A stretch of DNA of 25,225 nucleotides from JBLHKS01 sp047620505 (GTDB lineage Bacteria > Verrucomicrobiota > Verrucomicrobiia > Verrucomicrobiales > DEV007): positions 1 through 25,225 of the forward strand of contig JBLHKS010000103.1 in assembly GCA_047620505.1 (NCBI GenBank), in the 5' to 3' direction. Shown here piece by piece: positions 1 to 7,615 of this stretch (position 1 is its first letter; every line of letters starts with the position of its first letter). Under the pieces are notes generated by a model, which did no database searches, was not told the origin of the DNA, and was given only the letters and a program-made list of their open reading frames with translations. The translations under genes and the position numbers were made by a program.

Positions 1-894
1 CCGGCCTTCGTTTCGATCCCCGATCCGCGTGGAGTTCCGCAGGCGAGCATCAACAACTGGGGGCCAGGTTTTCTGCCGGCTGAGTTTCAAGGGACGACGT
101 TCAGCGCGAGTAGCCCGGTTCGACACCTGACGCCGCCAGCCGAAATCAGCTCAGCGCAGGACAACGCCGCTCGTTCTCTGCTCCAGCGGATGAACGCGCG
201 TCATCTCGAAAAAAATCCCGGTGACAGCAAGCTCGCCGCGCGGATCGCGAGTTACGAGTTGGCAGCGCGGATGCAACTCAGCGTGCCCGAGATCAGCGAC
301 CTGAGCACCGAGCCCGCCCACATTCTCAAGCGCTACGGCGCGGACGACGAATCGAATCCTACCAAAGCCGCCTTTGCGCGGAATTGCATTCTGTCTCGCC
401 GTTTGATCGAACGCGGCGTCCGTTGCGTTCAACTTTTTAACGGTGCCTACGCCAGCGGCGGCAAGCTCAATTGGGACGGCCACAGCAAGCTCAAGGAGCA
501 GTACGACGTCCATGCCGAGATCCTCGACCAACCATCAGCTGCTCTGATTTCGGATCTCAAGGAACGCGGTCTGCTGGAGGAAACGCTCGTTGTCTGGTGC
601 ACGGAATTTGGCCGAATGCCGATGTTCCAGAAAGGCGCGCAAGGCCGCGATCACAATCCGGACGGCTTTACTTGCTGGCTAACCGGAGCTGGCGTGAAGC
701 CCGGCGTGAGCCACGGAGTGACCGATGAACTCGGCAAAAAGGCGATCGAAAACGTCCATCCACTCTACGACTTCAACGCGACGATTCTGCATTTGCTAGG
801 GCTCGATCACGAGCGATTGACGTTCTACCACAACGGAATCGAACGGCGGCTGACGAACGTCGAAGGCGAGGTGATTCACGAGCTGCTGGCCTGA
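1..894 (+). CDS. DUF1501 family protein, C-terminal part (5' end outside window)
   Basis: The reading frame is open from base 1 to the TGA at 892-894, so the start lies upstream of the window. The visible 297 residues begin in a segment with NWGPGFLPAEFQGT, which resembles DUF1501 proteins of Planctomycetes and Verrucomicrobia. Further along are RRLIERGVRCVQLFNGAY, LVVWCTEFGRMP and DHNPDGFTCWLTGAGVKPG, the alkaline-phosphatase-like fold pattern of this family. These proteins are usually exported and encoded beside DUF1549/DUF1553 cytochrome-like proteins; such a partner could lie just upstream but cannot be seen. The biochemical role of the family is not settled. Its 3' end overlaps the convergent sulfatase by 19 bp, leaving no room for a separate terminator. 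Family assignment is fairly sure; substrate unknown. Confidence 0.85.
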   Translation, partial: PAFVSIPDPRGVPQASINNWGPGFLPAEFQGTTFSASSPVRHLTPPAEISSAQDNAARSLLQRMNARHLEKNPGDSKLAARIASYELAARMQLSVPEISDLSTEPAHILKRYGADDESNPTKAAFARNCILSRRLIERGVRCVQLFNGAYASGGKLNWDGHSKLKEQYDVHAEILDQPSAALISDLKERGLLEETLVVWCTEFGRMPMFQKGAQGRDHNPDGFTCWLTGAGVKPGVSHGVTDELGKKAIENVHPLYDFNATILHLLGLDHERLTFYHNGIERRLTNVEGEVIHELLA

Positions 895-2183
895 GCGATC
901 CGGGCTTCCCACGCATCCAGAAGGCGGCTTAGCTCGTCTGAAATTTCCGGTTTTGCGCCGGAAAGATTTGTCGTTTCACCGAGGTCTTCGCTCAGATCGA
1001 ACAGCATCCGCTCACCGCTGGCCTGCTCGATCAACTTCCAATCACCCTTGCGAGCAGCGCGGCTTTCCTCGAAGCCTTTCCGCTTTGGGCCGTGTTTTCG
1101 TCGCCAGAAAAGTGTCCGCTCCTGCTCTGGATCAGCTCCGGTGAGGATCGGCAGGAGGTCAATCCCGTCTTCGCCAACCGGATCCAAAGGCAAGCGCCCC
1201 AACCGCCGAAAAGTCGCCGTCCAGTCCATTGTGATTCCGACCTGCGAAGTCGTTTCGCCCGCCGGGATCACGCCCGGCCAATTCGCGATGCAGGGAACCC
1301 GCGTGCCGCCTTCCCAGATGGTTGACTTGCCATCGCGAAACGGCGTGTTGCGCGAAAACTGATCGCCGCCGTTGTCGGAGGTGAAAACGACTAACGTTAT
1401 TTCTCGCTGCTTCACGCGGTCGACCGCCGCCAGGACCTCGCCGATGCCCGCGTCCATCCGCTCGACCATTTTGATGTAGGTCTCGCGATCACCCTGCTGC
1501 CAGGACTTTTCTTTCGGCTTGATAACTTTGTTAGCGTCCTCAGGACCTTGCCAGGGGAAATGAGGCGCGGGGTGGGAAATGAAGAGGAAGAACGGATCGG
1601 CGTGGCGCTCTTCGATGAATTTGACCGCGTCCTCTGTGATGAGATCAGTTGAGTAGCCCTCGCGCTCGATCGGCTCGTTCCCAAGCCAGAGATCGGGCAC
1701 GCCGATCCGGTCCATGTGCTCGAAATAATGATGATTTCCGCCGAGCAGACCGAAGAAATGATCGAAGCCCTGTTGTAGCGGCTGGCGCTCGCGATCGTAG
1801 CCGACGTGCCATTTTCCGCTCAGCCCGGTTACCACGCCAACTGAGCGAAGCGCGTCCGCGATCGTCTCACCTTTTTCCGGTAGACCTCGGTCGAATTCCT
1901 GATAATAAAGCGCGTTGTCGAGACCCAGCAGCTGCTGGTAGCGACCGGTCAGAAACGCGGCGCGCGTCGGCGAGCAGACGGCGGAGTTCGCGTAAAAATC
2001 GGTGAAACGAACCCCGCCCGCAGCGAGGGCATCCAGGTTTGGGGTTTTGATGTCTTCACAGCCGTAGCAACCGAGATCGCCATAACCGAGGTCATCAGCG
2101 AGAATAAAAATGATGCTTGGTTTCTCCGCAGCGTAAGCCGAAATCAAAAGCACGAAGCCGAGCAAAAAGAGAATCCGTCGCAT
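876..2183 (-). CDS. Exported type I (S1) sulfatase
   Basis: A 435-residue protein with an N-terminal signal peptide (MRRILFLLGFVLLISAYA). It carries the complete type I sulfatase signature CSPTR at residues 70-74, in which Cys70 is the residue normally converted to formylglycine. Metal ligands Asp30-Asp31 lie in ADDLGYGD, with GKWHVG at 123-128, an SHPAPHFP segment near 203-210 and TSDNGG at 269-273. This is the normal arrangement for arylsulfatase-like enzymes that remove sulfate esters from polysaccharides or glycans in the periplasm or outside the cell. The substrate cannot be read from sequence. The ATG at 2183-2181 starts 25 bp after the lipoprotein gene, so it may be the last gene of the minus-strand block. 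The QQLL at residues 83-86 is encoded by a perfect copy of the window-wide palindrome. An anaerobic-type or Cys-type maturase is not in the window. Confidence 0.93.
   Translation of the reverse strand: MRRILFLLGFVLLISAYAAEKPSIIFILADDLGYGDLGCYGCEDIKTPNLDALAAGGVRFTDFYANSAVCSPTRAAFLTGRYQQLLGLDNALYYQEFDRGLPEKGETIADALRSVGVVTGLSGKWHVGYDRERQPLQQGFDHFFGLLGGNHHYFEHMDRIGVPDLWLGNEPIEREGYSTDLITEDAVKFIEERHADPFFLFISHPAPHFPWQGPEDANKVIKPKEKSWQQGDRETYIKMVERMDAGIGEVLAAVDRVKQREITLVVFTSDNGGDQFSRNTPFRDGKSTIWEGGTRVPCIANWPGVIPAGETTSQVGITMDWTATFRRLGRLPLDPVGEDGIDLLPILTGADPEQERTLFWRRKHGPKRKGFEESRAARKGDWKLIEQASGERMLFDLSEDLGETTNLSGAKPEISDELSRLLDAWEARIAQASSS
1926..1937. repeat. Palindrome CAGCAGCTGCTG, perfect
   Basis: Perfect copy, extended to a 14-bp palindrome (1925-1938) by C/G flanks. 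It encodes QQLL in the sulfatase. Confidence 0.95.
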
Positions 2184-2208
2184 CCATCAATGAAGCGACG
2201 ACAAGAGC

Positions 2209-2883
2209 CTACTCAATCGAAATCGGCTCGTCGATCACGGTTGCTTCGACGTTTCCGTGCCGAACTGCGGCGGCTCCGCGGCCAACGATTTCACCGTTTA
2301 ACTCGTAAGCCGCTTTTGGCGGTTGGACTTCGCCGTCTTTGACTTTGGCCAGCGCGACAGCGGGCTTTCGATCTCGAGTTCGGATCGGAATCGCGAGATC
2401 TGAGCCGTACTTGCGTTCGACCTGAGTCAACGCGGAGCGCCGCCATTCCTGCTCGATTCGAATGATGGAAGCCCGCTCTTGGGCATCGATTTTCTGGCGA
2501 GCGGCTTCCGTCGGCGCTGAGGCGCGAGCGATCCGGGATTTTTTGGCAATGGCCTGCTTTTTTCGGCGCGCCTGCGGCTCAAGCGCACGCATTTCGGCCA
2601 AAACGTAGCCGTCGAGTTTTGTCTGGGCGAGAGCCCGGATTTTCTCGGATTCCGAAGCGTTGAGCCGTTTATAGACGCCAATCGTTTCCGCAATCGCCGC
2701 GACGTCGCGAAGATTGAGCGAGCCGGAGTTGGCACCGACGACGAACGCGTAATCGGAATCGCCAAAAACGGTTCCGTAGCGATCGAGCCGGGCTTCGGGA
2801 TCGGTGGTTTGGCATCCGCTGAGGACAGCCAAACCTGCGCAAGCCGACAAGGCGGCTTTGAGTCTGAACCTGGATAAAATCAT
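2209..2883 (-). CDS. Small lipoprotein of unknown function
   Basis: Reading starts at the ATG at 2883-2881, which overlaps the FecR-gene stop as ATGA. A longer frame continues upstream, but it would be antisense-like Pro/Arg-rich sequence from within the FecR gene. From this start a lipoprotein signal peptide appears at once: MILSRFRLKAALSACAG followed by lipobox LSGC, with the lipidated Cys at residue 24. The mature part (about 200 residues) is charged and probably helical, with an Arg/Lys/Ala-rich middle segment (about residues 95-155) and a C-terminal part with beta character. I do not recognise a family. ATGA coupling to the FecR gene suggests co-translation and a shared envelope role. 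The stop lies 25 bp before the sulfatase start. Confidence 0.8.
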   Translation of the reverse strand: MILSRFRLKAALSACAGLAVLSGCQTTDPEARLDRYGTVFGDSDYAFVVGANSGSLNLRDVAAIAETIGVYKRLNASESEKIRALAQTKLDGYVLAEMRALEPQARRKKQAIAKKSRIARASAPTEAARQKIDAQERASIIRIEQEWRRSALTQVERKYGSDLAIPIRTRDRKPAVALAKVKDGEVQPPKAAYELNGEIVGRGAAAVRHGNVEATVIDEPISIE

Positions 2884-3866
2884 GGCGGCGGCGGTGGGCC
2901 TCCTCCTCCTCCCGGGGGCGGCGGTGGTGGGGTTCCTCCTCCTCCTGGGGGCGGCGGTGGTGGGGCTCCCCCTCCTCCCGATGGCGGCGGTGCTCCTCCT
3001 CCTCCCTGAGGCGGGGCAGGTCCAGCAGCAGGCTGAGGACCGACTTGATTTTGGCCGGCAGGTCGTTGAGGACGAGCGCCTTGGACCTGAGCCGGGTTCC
3101 GGCAATTTGGATCGAGCGAACCCACGGGACAGGCGTTTACTCTCAGGTTCTGCGCGTTCTGCTGAGGCGGCGCGTTGGCTGAAGCCAAGGCCGGATTGCC
3201 GCCTGCGAGAGCGGACAAAAGTCGCAGCGGACCGCCTGGTTCGCGAGGCCTGCCTGCGGTGTTCGACTCTGCAGTCGCGCCGGGCCTACCAGGATTTGGA
3301 TTTCGGGCGCGGCTCGGAATTTGAGCCAACTGAGCGAAACCACCTCCAGTAAGCTGGCTGCTTCCAACCAGGGATGGAAGATCGACGTCGAAGACCCGAG
3401 GCATCGTATTTTCCAGGCAGTGGATGATCAGCAGCTGCCCAGCTCGGATCGTGATTTCATCCTTGGCGAGCGACTTCAAATTCACGGTCACTTTGCCTTC
3501 GATGCAGGCGATTTTGATGTAGCGGCCAGGCTGATAAGTGATCATCATCGTCGCCTTGGCCTCAATTTGAGCGAACGGCGTGTTGACGGTCATTTTTTCT
3601 CGCCCGAGTCCGGATTTGTCCGAGCTAACGAGCATGACCCCCTGATTGAGATCGAGCTCGGATTCGTTTTCGCGAAGCGCGACGTCCGTTTTTGAGCCGA
3701 CCCGAATGACGCCGTGCGCAGTGTCCAACTCGCCGCGAGAATCCGCGCCGGTTTTCAGTGAATCGCTGTCGTGCTTGACGTCGTTTTCAGCGTGCTTGAG
3801 CGATCCGGCGAAAACTGGGCCGCAGATCAGCAGAGCCGAAAGAATCGTGGTAAAAAATTTTATCAT
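2880..3866 (-). CDS. FecR-domain exported protein with Pro/Gly repeat tail
   Basis: A 328-residue protein beginning with a signal peptide (MIKFFTTILSALLICGPVFA). Residues about 40-165 look like a FecR-type beta-helical domain: RVGSKTDVALRENESELDLNQGVMLVS is followed by a second strand-rich segment containing NTPFAQIEAKATMM and KIACIEGKVTV. FecR domains occur in anti-sigma regulators and in many surface proteins of this phylum. This copy has no anti-sigma N-terminal region, so I favour an envelope protein. After about residue 165 it becomes low-complexity, rich in Pro, Gln, Gly and Ala, and it ends in alternating runs of Gly and Pro. It lies 12 bp after the beta-barrel gene and overlaps the lipoprotein gene by 4 bp. 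Two Cys in the middle (HCLEN, NACPVGSLDPNCRN) could form disulfides. Confidence 0.75.
   Translation of the reverse strand: MIKFFTTILSALLICGPVFAGSLKHAENDVKHDSDSLKTGADSRGELDTAHGVIRVGSKTDVALRENESELDLNQGVMLVSSDKSGLGREKMTVNTPFAQIEAKATMMITYQPGRYIKIACIEGKVTVNLKSLAKDEITIRAGQLLIIHCLENTMPRVFDVDLPSLVGSSQLTGGGFAQLAQIPSRARNPNPGRPGATAESNTAGRPREPGGPLRLLSALAGGNPALASANAPPQQNAQNLRVNACPVGSLDPNCRNPAQVQGARPQRPAGQNQVGPQPAAGPAPPQGGGGAPPPSGGGGAPPPPPPGGGGTPPPPPPGGGGGPPPPP
2883..3005 (-). repeat. GGGG/PPPPPP coding tandem repeat
   Basis: The last 41 codons of the FecR-domain gene alternate runs of 4-5 Gly with runs of 3-6 Pro. On the plus strand this reads as GGCGG/GGTGG blocks alternating with CCTCCTCC blocks, a strongly strand-asymmetric GC-rich tract. 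The imperfect repeat unit is about 30-33 bp. Such tracts change length by slippage, so this tail may vary between strains. Confidence 0.85.
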
Positions 3867-3878
3867 CGTCAGCGTTTT

Positions 3879-4847
3879 TTAAAACACGACACGCATTCCC
3901 AGCGTCGCGCCCCAGGTGAGGTTTTCGTAGTCGCGAAATTCAGCGTTTGAATCGTTCAACGCGTAAGCCAATTCAAGATTCACGTAGGAATTCCAAGCGA
4001 CCGAGCCCTGAAATCCCTGCCAGAGCGTGATCATCTGGCTTAAGGAAAGGTAGTGATTCACGTCCTCGCGGCCATCCAGCTCATAATCGAAAACCGAGCC
4101 GGTGTAGAGCAGCGTTGAGGAGAGTTTCGGCGTCCATTCCACGATGTAACCGCCAAACCAACGATACTCGCCGCGTTTTCCAGTCGTCGGCGTCGCGTCG
4201 AGGCTCGGCTCAACCACGACTCCGTAATAAATTCGGTGACCGCGTTTGATCGGCGTGTTTTTTTGCAGGCCTGCGCTGATCGAGTGATTCGTGAAAAGCT
4301 CATCGGCGAGGTCGTTTTCGGTGATCCGATAATAATTGTAATTCGCGAACATGGCGAGGTCCTGCGTGATCAGATCCAGCCAGGTCCCGTTTTTCTGCGG
4401 CGTGTAGAAAAGGCCCGCGGTTGCCACCATATATTCGAAGTCGAGATCGGTGAAATCGTCGTAGCGGAAGAATTCCTGCGTCAGGCCGACGTTTGCGAAA
4501 AGGTTTCCCTTGATTGAAGGCAGCCAGCCGACGCGCGCGCCGCTTCGCCAATACGCGTCGTTCACTTCAGTGCCTTCGTCCGCTAGGGTCGCGTTGTCGG
4601 TCCTGACATAACCAGAATATCCAGAAAGCGACCACGGCATCCAATTGGCCACGCGCTCGATCACGACGACGTCGCCGAACTCGTCATCCCCTTCCATCTC
4701 AGGGATTTCCGAAGTCAGCAGCTGCTGGTCGGCGGCCGGCAGATTGGCAACCGAGGCGGGATCCGCGATGCGGGAAGCGGACTCGCCATCTTGAGCCAGG
4801 ACGAGGCCAGGTAGCGCGAAAATCGAAAGCATCAAACGAAGAGTCAT
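3879..4847 (-). CDS. Outer-membrane beta-barrel protein
   Basis: I place the start at the ATG at 4847-4845 rather than at the upstream in-frame codon at 4904, because a clean signal peptide (MTLRLMLSIFALPGLVLAQ) begins there. The 322-residue protein then has a short acidic linker with GDDEFGD. A series of alternating, aromatic-rich strands follows (for example GYSGYVRTDNATL, NLFANVGLTQEFFRYDD, MFANYNYYRITEN, GEYRWFGGYIVEWTP). It ends in MRVVF, the terminal Phe typical of substrates of the outer-membrane assembly machinery. No enzymatic motif is visible. It heads the minus-strand block with the FecR and lipoprotein genes. It may be a porin or surface anchor; no named family is claimed. Confidence 0.75.
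   Translation of the reverse strand: MTLRLMLSIFALPGLVLAQDGESASRIADPASVANLPAADQQLLTSEIPEMEGDDEFGDVVVIERVANWMPWSLSGYSGYVRTDNATLADEGTEVNDAYWRSGARVGWLPSIKGNLFANVGLTQEFFRYDDFTDLDFEYMVATAGLFYTPQKNGTWLDLITQDLAMFANYNYYRITENDLADELFTNHSISAGLQKNTPIKRGHRIYYGVVVEPSLDATPTTGKRGEYRWFGGYIVEWTPKLSSTLLYTGSVFDYELDGREDVNHYLSLSQMITLWQGFQGSVAWNSYVNLELAYALNDSNAEFRDYENLTWGATLGMRVVF
4716..4727. repeat. Palindrome CAGCAGCTGCTG, perfect
   Basis: Perfect 12-bp copy. It encodes QQLL in the linker after the signal peptide of the beta-barrel protein. Confidence 0.95.
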
Positions 4848-5042
4848 GAAGAAAGTCCAGATAGGTTGGCTCGCAATCTTGGGAGAGCGACCGGATTTTG
4901 GCAAGATGACAACGTTTTCATTTTGAATTCAGCGAATTGTCATCAACGAAAGCGGAAATCGGAGACCAGGTTGAAAAGGTCGGCGGCGGCCATTAGTCAT
5001 TGGCGATCCCCGAGTTAAGGCGACCCTACCAACACCAAAAAA
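4848..5042. promoter_or_regulatory. Divergent intergenic control region
   Basis: The 195 bp between the minus-strand beta-barrel gene and the plus-strand kinase gene are the only sizeable non-coding stretch in the window and must carry promoters for both directions. They are more AT-rich in the middle (about 4905-4945). I see no convincing -35/-10 pair in either direction. A weak TTGAAA lies at 4971-4976 for the plus strand. Confidence 0.5.
4905..4944. promoter_or_regulatory. Inverted repeat GATGACAA/TTGTCATC
   Basis: Perfect 8-bp arms GATGACAA (4905-4912) and TTGTCATC (4937-4944) are separated by a 24-bp AT-rich spacer, in the divergent intergenic region. Arm centres are 32 bp apart, about three helical turns, which would suit a dimer pair or a bidirectional operator. 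A chance match cannot be excluded. Confidence 0.35.
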
Positions 5043-7577
5043 ATGGGAAATTCCCCGAAACCGCCAACCATCCGTGATTATCATTTCCCGCCCAACGCGC
5101 TGATTGGCGAGGGCTCGTTCGGATGGGTCTGGATCGGGCTTTTCAAAGGCGATCAGCCGCGCGCGGTTAAAGTTTTCAAGCCACATTCGATCCAGGAAGG
5201 GCTTTGGCAAACGGAGTACGAGAAACTCCGCGCGTTGGACGAGCCGCCTGGGATCGTGACGCTCTACGATCGCGGCCACACCGACGACGAGGGCCTTCCC
5301 TACGTTTCGATGCGGCTGATGGCCGATCGGCTGGCGAACGACTCGGGCTGGGCGGGGCGGACCGTTAGCCGGGCGCTCAAGGCGAGTTCGCTCTCCGTTT
5401 CTGATCGCTGGCGAATCGTGCGCGAGATCGCTGAGATTCTGGCTTACATGCATCGTCAGGACGTTCGCCATTGCGATATCAAGCCTGGCAACATTCTGCT
5501 CAGCAGCGGCGGTGAATCTCGGCCGGTCCTTTGCGATTTCGGCCAGAGCCGGACGGAGGGTTTCAACGAAGGAGCCGCGATGGGGACTCTGCTTTACGCG
5601 TCTCCGGAGCAGCTTTGCGATCCCGAGAACCCGACGAAAACCTGGGACGTCTACAGTTTTGGCGTTACCGCGTTTCAAATCCTGACCGACGAGTTGCCGC
5701 GCCTGGCCGAGCCGGTTGGTGCGGAAACGGTCGATTCGCAGCCGCTTCCGACGGACACGCTGATTCTTCAACGCGAAACTGAGCTGACGCCACTTGGGCA
5801 GGCGACGATCGAAACCTGGAATCCGGATTTGATCGTTTCGCGCCTCCAAAAGCAGGGTGAAATCAAGGAGCCTCCCGGTTTGAACGCGGTGCAGCGGGAT
5901 GATTTCGGCGTGATCACGAAATGTCTGGAACTCGAGCCCGCGAGCCGATTTGAGGACATGGAGCAGGTCGTCGAGGCGTTTCAGCAAGCCGAAAAACGGC
6001 GGACGCTGGCGGGTGCGCGTCGCAAGCAGCTGCTGTTCGCGATTTTGACGGTGATCGCCGTCGTTGCAGCCGGCTTCGCATTCTGGGAACGCGGCGAAGC
6101 CAATGTCGCTCGGACAAATGCGGAAGAAGCCCTGGCCGTGACGGACGAGGCCCGCGAAAAGGCGGTGAACGCACTCGAAGCCAAAGAGCAGGCCCTGGCC
6201 GCGGCGGAAGCGTCTAACGCTGAGGCTCTTCGCCAATCGAAACTGGCTGAAGCGGCCGCTAAGCAGGCGAAACAGAGCGCGGAAATCGCAGTCCAGAACG
6301 CAGAGCTCGCAGCGCTCAGCGCCTCGGTCGCCAAAGGCTCGCAGCGGACGGCTGAGGGGTTGATCAACTCGATGCTCTACGATCTCTACAACGATCTGCG
6401 GCCGCTTGGCCGAATCGGTTTGTTAGACCAGATTTCCCAGCGTGCTGACCGATATTTTGCTGAGTTGCCCGAAGAACATCGCGACGCTGACACGGAAAGG
6501 GAGAGGTCGACGATGTACAACAGCCGTGGAGACATTTTGCTAAGCCAAGGCAAGCCGGCGGATGCACTTTTGGCTTACGGCGCGAGTTTATCGATCCGTC
6601 AGCAGCTGCTGGCTGAATTGAATCCGGAATCTAACTCAGCGGAAAGCCGAATGCTGCGTCGAGACATCAGCGTTAGCCTGGAAGGAGTCGGCGATGCCAA
6701 TTTGGCAGTCGAAGATTTCAATGCGGCTCGCTCTGCTTACGATGAAAGTCTGCGCATTCGGCAGGAATTGGTCAAGGCCGATCAAACCGGAGCGGCGGCG
6801 GCGGATCTGGGCGTGAGTTACGCAAAAATGGGCGATCTGGATCTCGCGACTGGCGCGACGGAAGACGCTTTGAGCCGGTACCACGCCGCTCAGACGGTTC
6901 TTGAAGAGTTAGCCAAAGAAGAGCCGAAAAATCTCGCGCGCCAACGTGACGCGAGTGCTGGGATCGCGCGAATCGGAGAAGCGATGTTGGCCAACGGCGA
7001 TTCGAGAGGTGCCTACGAATCCTACCTCGCTGGAGTCACCAGGCTTGAAAAATTGAATTCAGTTTTTCCCGGAAATGCCGAAATTCGAAGCGATCTCGCG
7101 AAATTGTTGATCCGTCAGGGCAATCTCAATCTGGAATTTTCGGAAAACGAAGCCGCGGCCGAAAACCTCGAGAAATCGGAAATGATTTTCGAAGAACTCG
7201 TCGATCGCGATCCATCAAATCTCGCCTTGCGCCGGTCGTTGAGCTACGTTCGCGGAAATTTGGCGCAGGTGCTGGACGCGCTCGGCGACGCGCATGCCGA
7301 AACCGATCCAGCAACCGCGCTTTCGAATTATCGCGCCAGTTTGCGGGAATCCCGACGGCTCGATCTCGAAGGCGACGACTCGGAAAACTGGCGGATCGCC
7401 CAGGTCGTTACGCTTTTCAAAATGGCAGGCCTTCAAGCAACCGCCGCTCCCGATGACGCTGCCGCGCTCTATCGGACCGCCTTGCTGACTCTGAACGACC
7501 TGAAAAACGGCGGCGAATTGACAGAAGAGCAATCGAAATGGATCGAAGCGATTGAAGCCGAGTTAGATCGCTTGTAA
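5043..7577 (+). CDS. Membrane Ser/Thr protein kinase with coiled coil and TPR-like C-terminus
   Basis: An 844-residue protein in four parts. Residues about 15-315 are a Hanks-type kinase: glycine loop IGEGSFGWVW (21-30), Lys43 in AVKVFK, catalytic loop HCDIKPGN (143-150), DFG at 165-167, and SPE at 187-189 for the usual APE. HCD replaces the common HRD, which is often linked to activation-loop-independent activity. Residues 330-348 form one membrane span. Residues about 351-432 are Ala/Glu/Lys-rich and look like a coiled coil. Residues about 480-844 hold repeated helical pairs resembling TPRs (YNSRGDILLSQGKPADALLAYG and similar). The kinase domain would be cytoplasmic and the TPR part outside the membrane. 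It is the first gene of the nine-gene array and lies 38 bp before an FHA protein, a natural phosphothreonine-reading partner. No Shine-Dalgarno precedes the ATG. Confidence 0.9.
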   Translation: MGNSPKPPTIRDYHFPPNALIGEGSFGWVWIGLFKGDQPRAVKVFKPHSIQEGLWQTEYEKLRALDEPPGIVTLYDRGHTDDEGLPYVSMRLMADRLANDSGWAGRTVSRALKASSLSVSDRWRIVREIAEILAYMHRQDVRHCDIKPGNILLSSGGESRPVLCDFGQSRTEGFNEGAAMGTLLYASPEQLCDPENPTKTWDVYSFGVTAFQILTDELPRLAEPVGAETVDSQPLPTDTLILQRETELTPLGQATIETWNPDLIVSRLQKQGEIKEPPGLNAVQRDDFGVITKCLELEPASRFEDMEQVVEAFQQAEKRRTLAGARRKQLLFAILTVIAVVAAGFAFWERGEANVARTNAEEALAVTDEAREKAVNALEAKEQALAAAEASNAEALRQSKLAEAAAKQAKQSAEIAVQNAELAALSASVAKGSQRTAEGLINSMLYDLYNDLRPLGRIGLLDQISQRADRYFAELPEEHRDADTERERSTMYNSRGDILLSQGKPADALLAYGASLSIRQQLLAELNPESNSAESRMLRRDISVSLEGVGDANLAVEDFNAARSAYDESLRIRQELVKADQTGAAAADLGVSYAKMGDLDLATGATEDALSRYHAAQTVLEELAKEEPKNLARQRDASAGIARIGEAMLANGDSRGAYESYLAGVTRLEKLNSVFPGNAEIRSDLAKLLIRQGNLNLEFSENEAAAENLEKSEMIFEELVDRDPSNLALRRSLSYVRGNLAQVLDALGDAHAETDPATALSNYRASLRESRRLDLEGDDSENWRIAQVVTLFKMAGLQATAAPDDAAALYRTALLTLNDLKNGGELTEEQSKWIEAIEAELDRL
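6024..6035. repeat. Palindrome variant, one mismatch
   Basis: AAGCAGCTGCTG; the inner 10-bp palindrome AGCAGCTGCT is intact. It encodes KQLL at the start of the membrane span of the TPR kinase. Confidence 0.85.
6600..6611. repeat. Palindrome CAGCAGCTGCTG, perfect
   Basis: Perfect copy encoding QQLL in the TPR part of the first kinase. Confidence 0.95.
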
Positions 7578-7615
7578 CCTCGACCACTTTTCGGTTCAAA
7601 ACCCATATCGCATCC

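Noticed and set aside
2884..3105. Longer N-terminus for the lipoprotein
   Set aside because: The extra residues are a frame-shifted reading of the FecR tail; the lipoprotein signal peptide begins exactly at the ATGA overlap.
2804..3352. A plus-strand frame with a Leu/Val-rich start over the Gly/Pro repeat
   Set aside because: The apparent hydrophobic signal is the antisense reading of the Gly/Pro codons in the FecR-domain gene.
4929..6236. A 435-codon open frame on the minus strand opposite the kinase gene
   Set aside because: It lies fully antisense to a well-supported kinase domain, is rich in Arg and Pro, and shows no domain or signal. It is a by-product of codon bias in GC-rich coding sequence.
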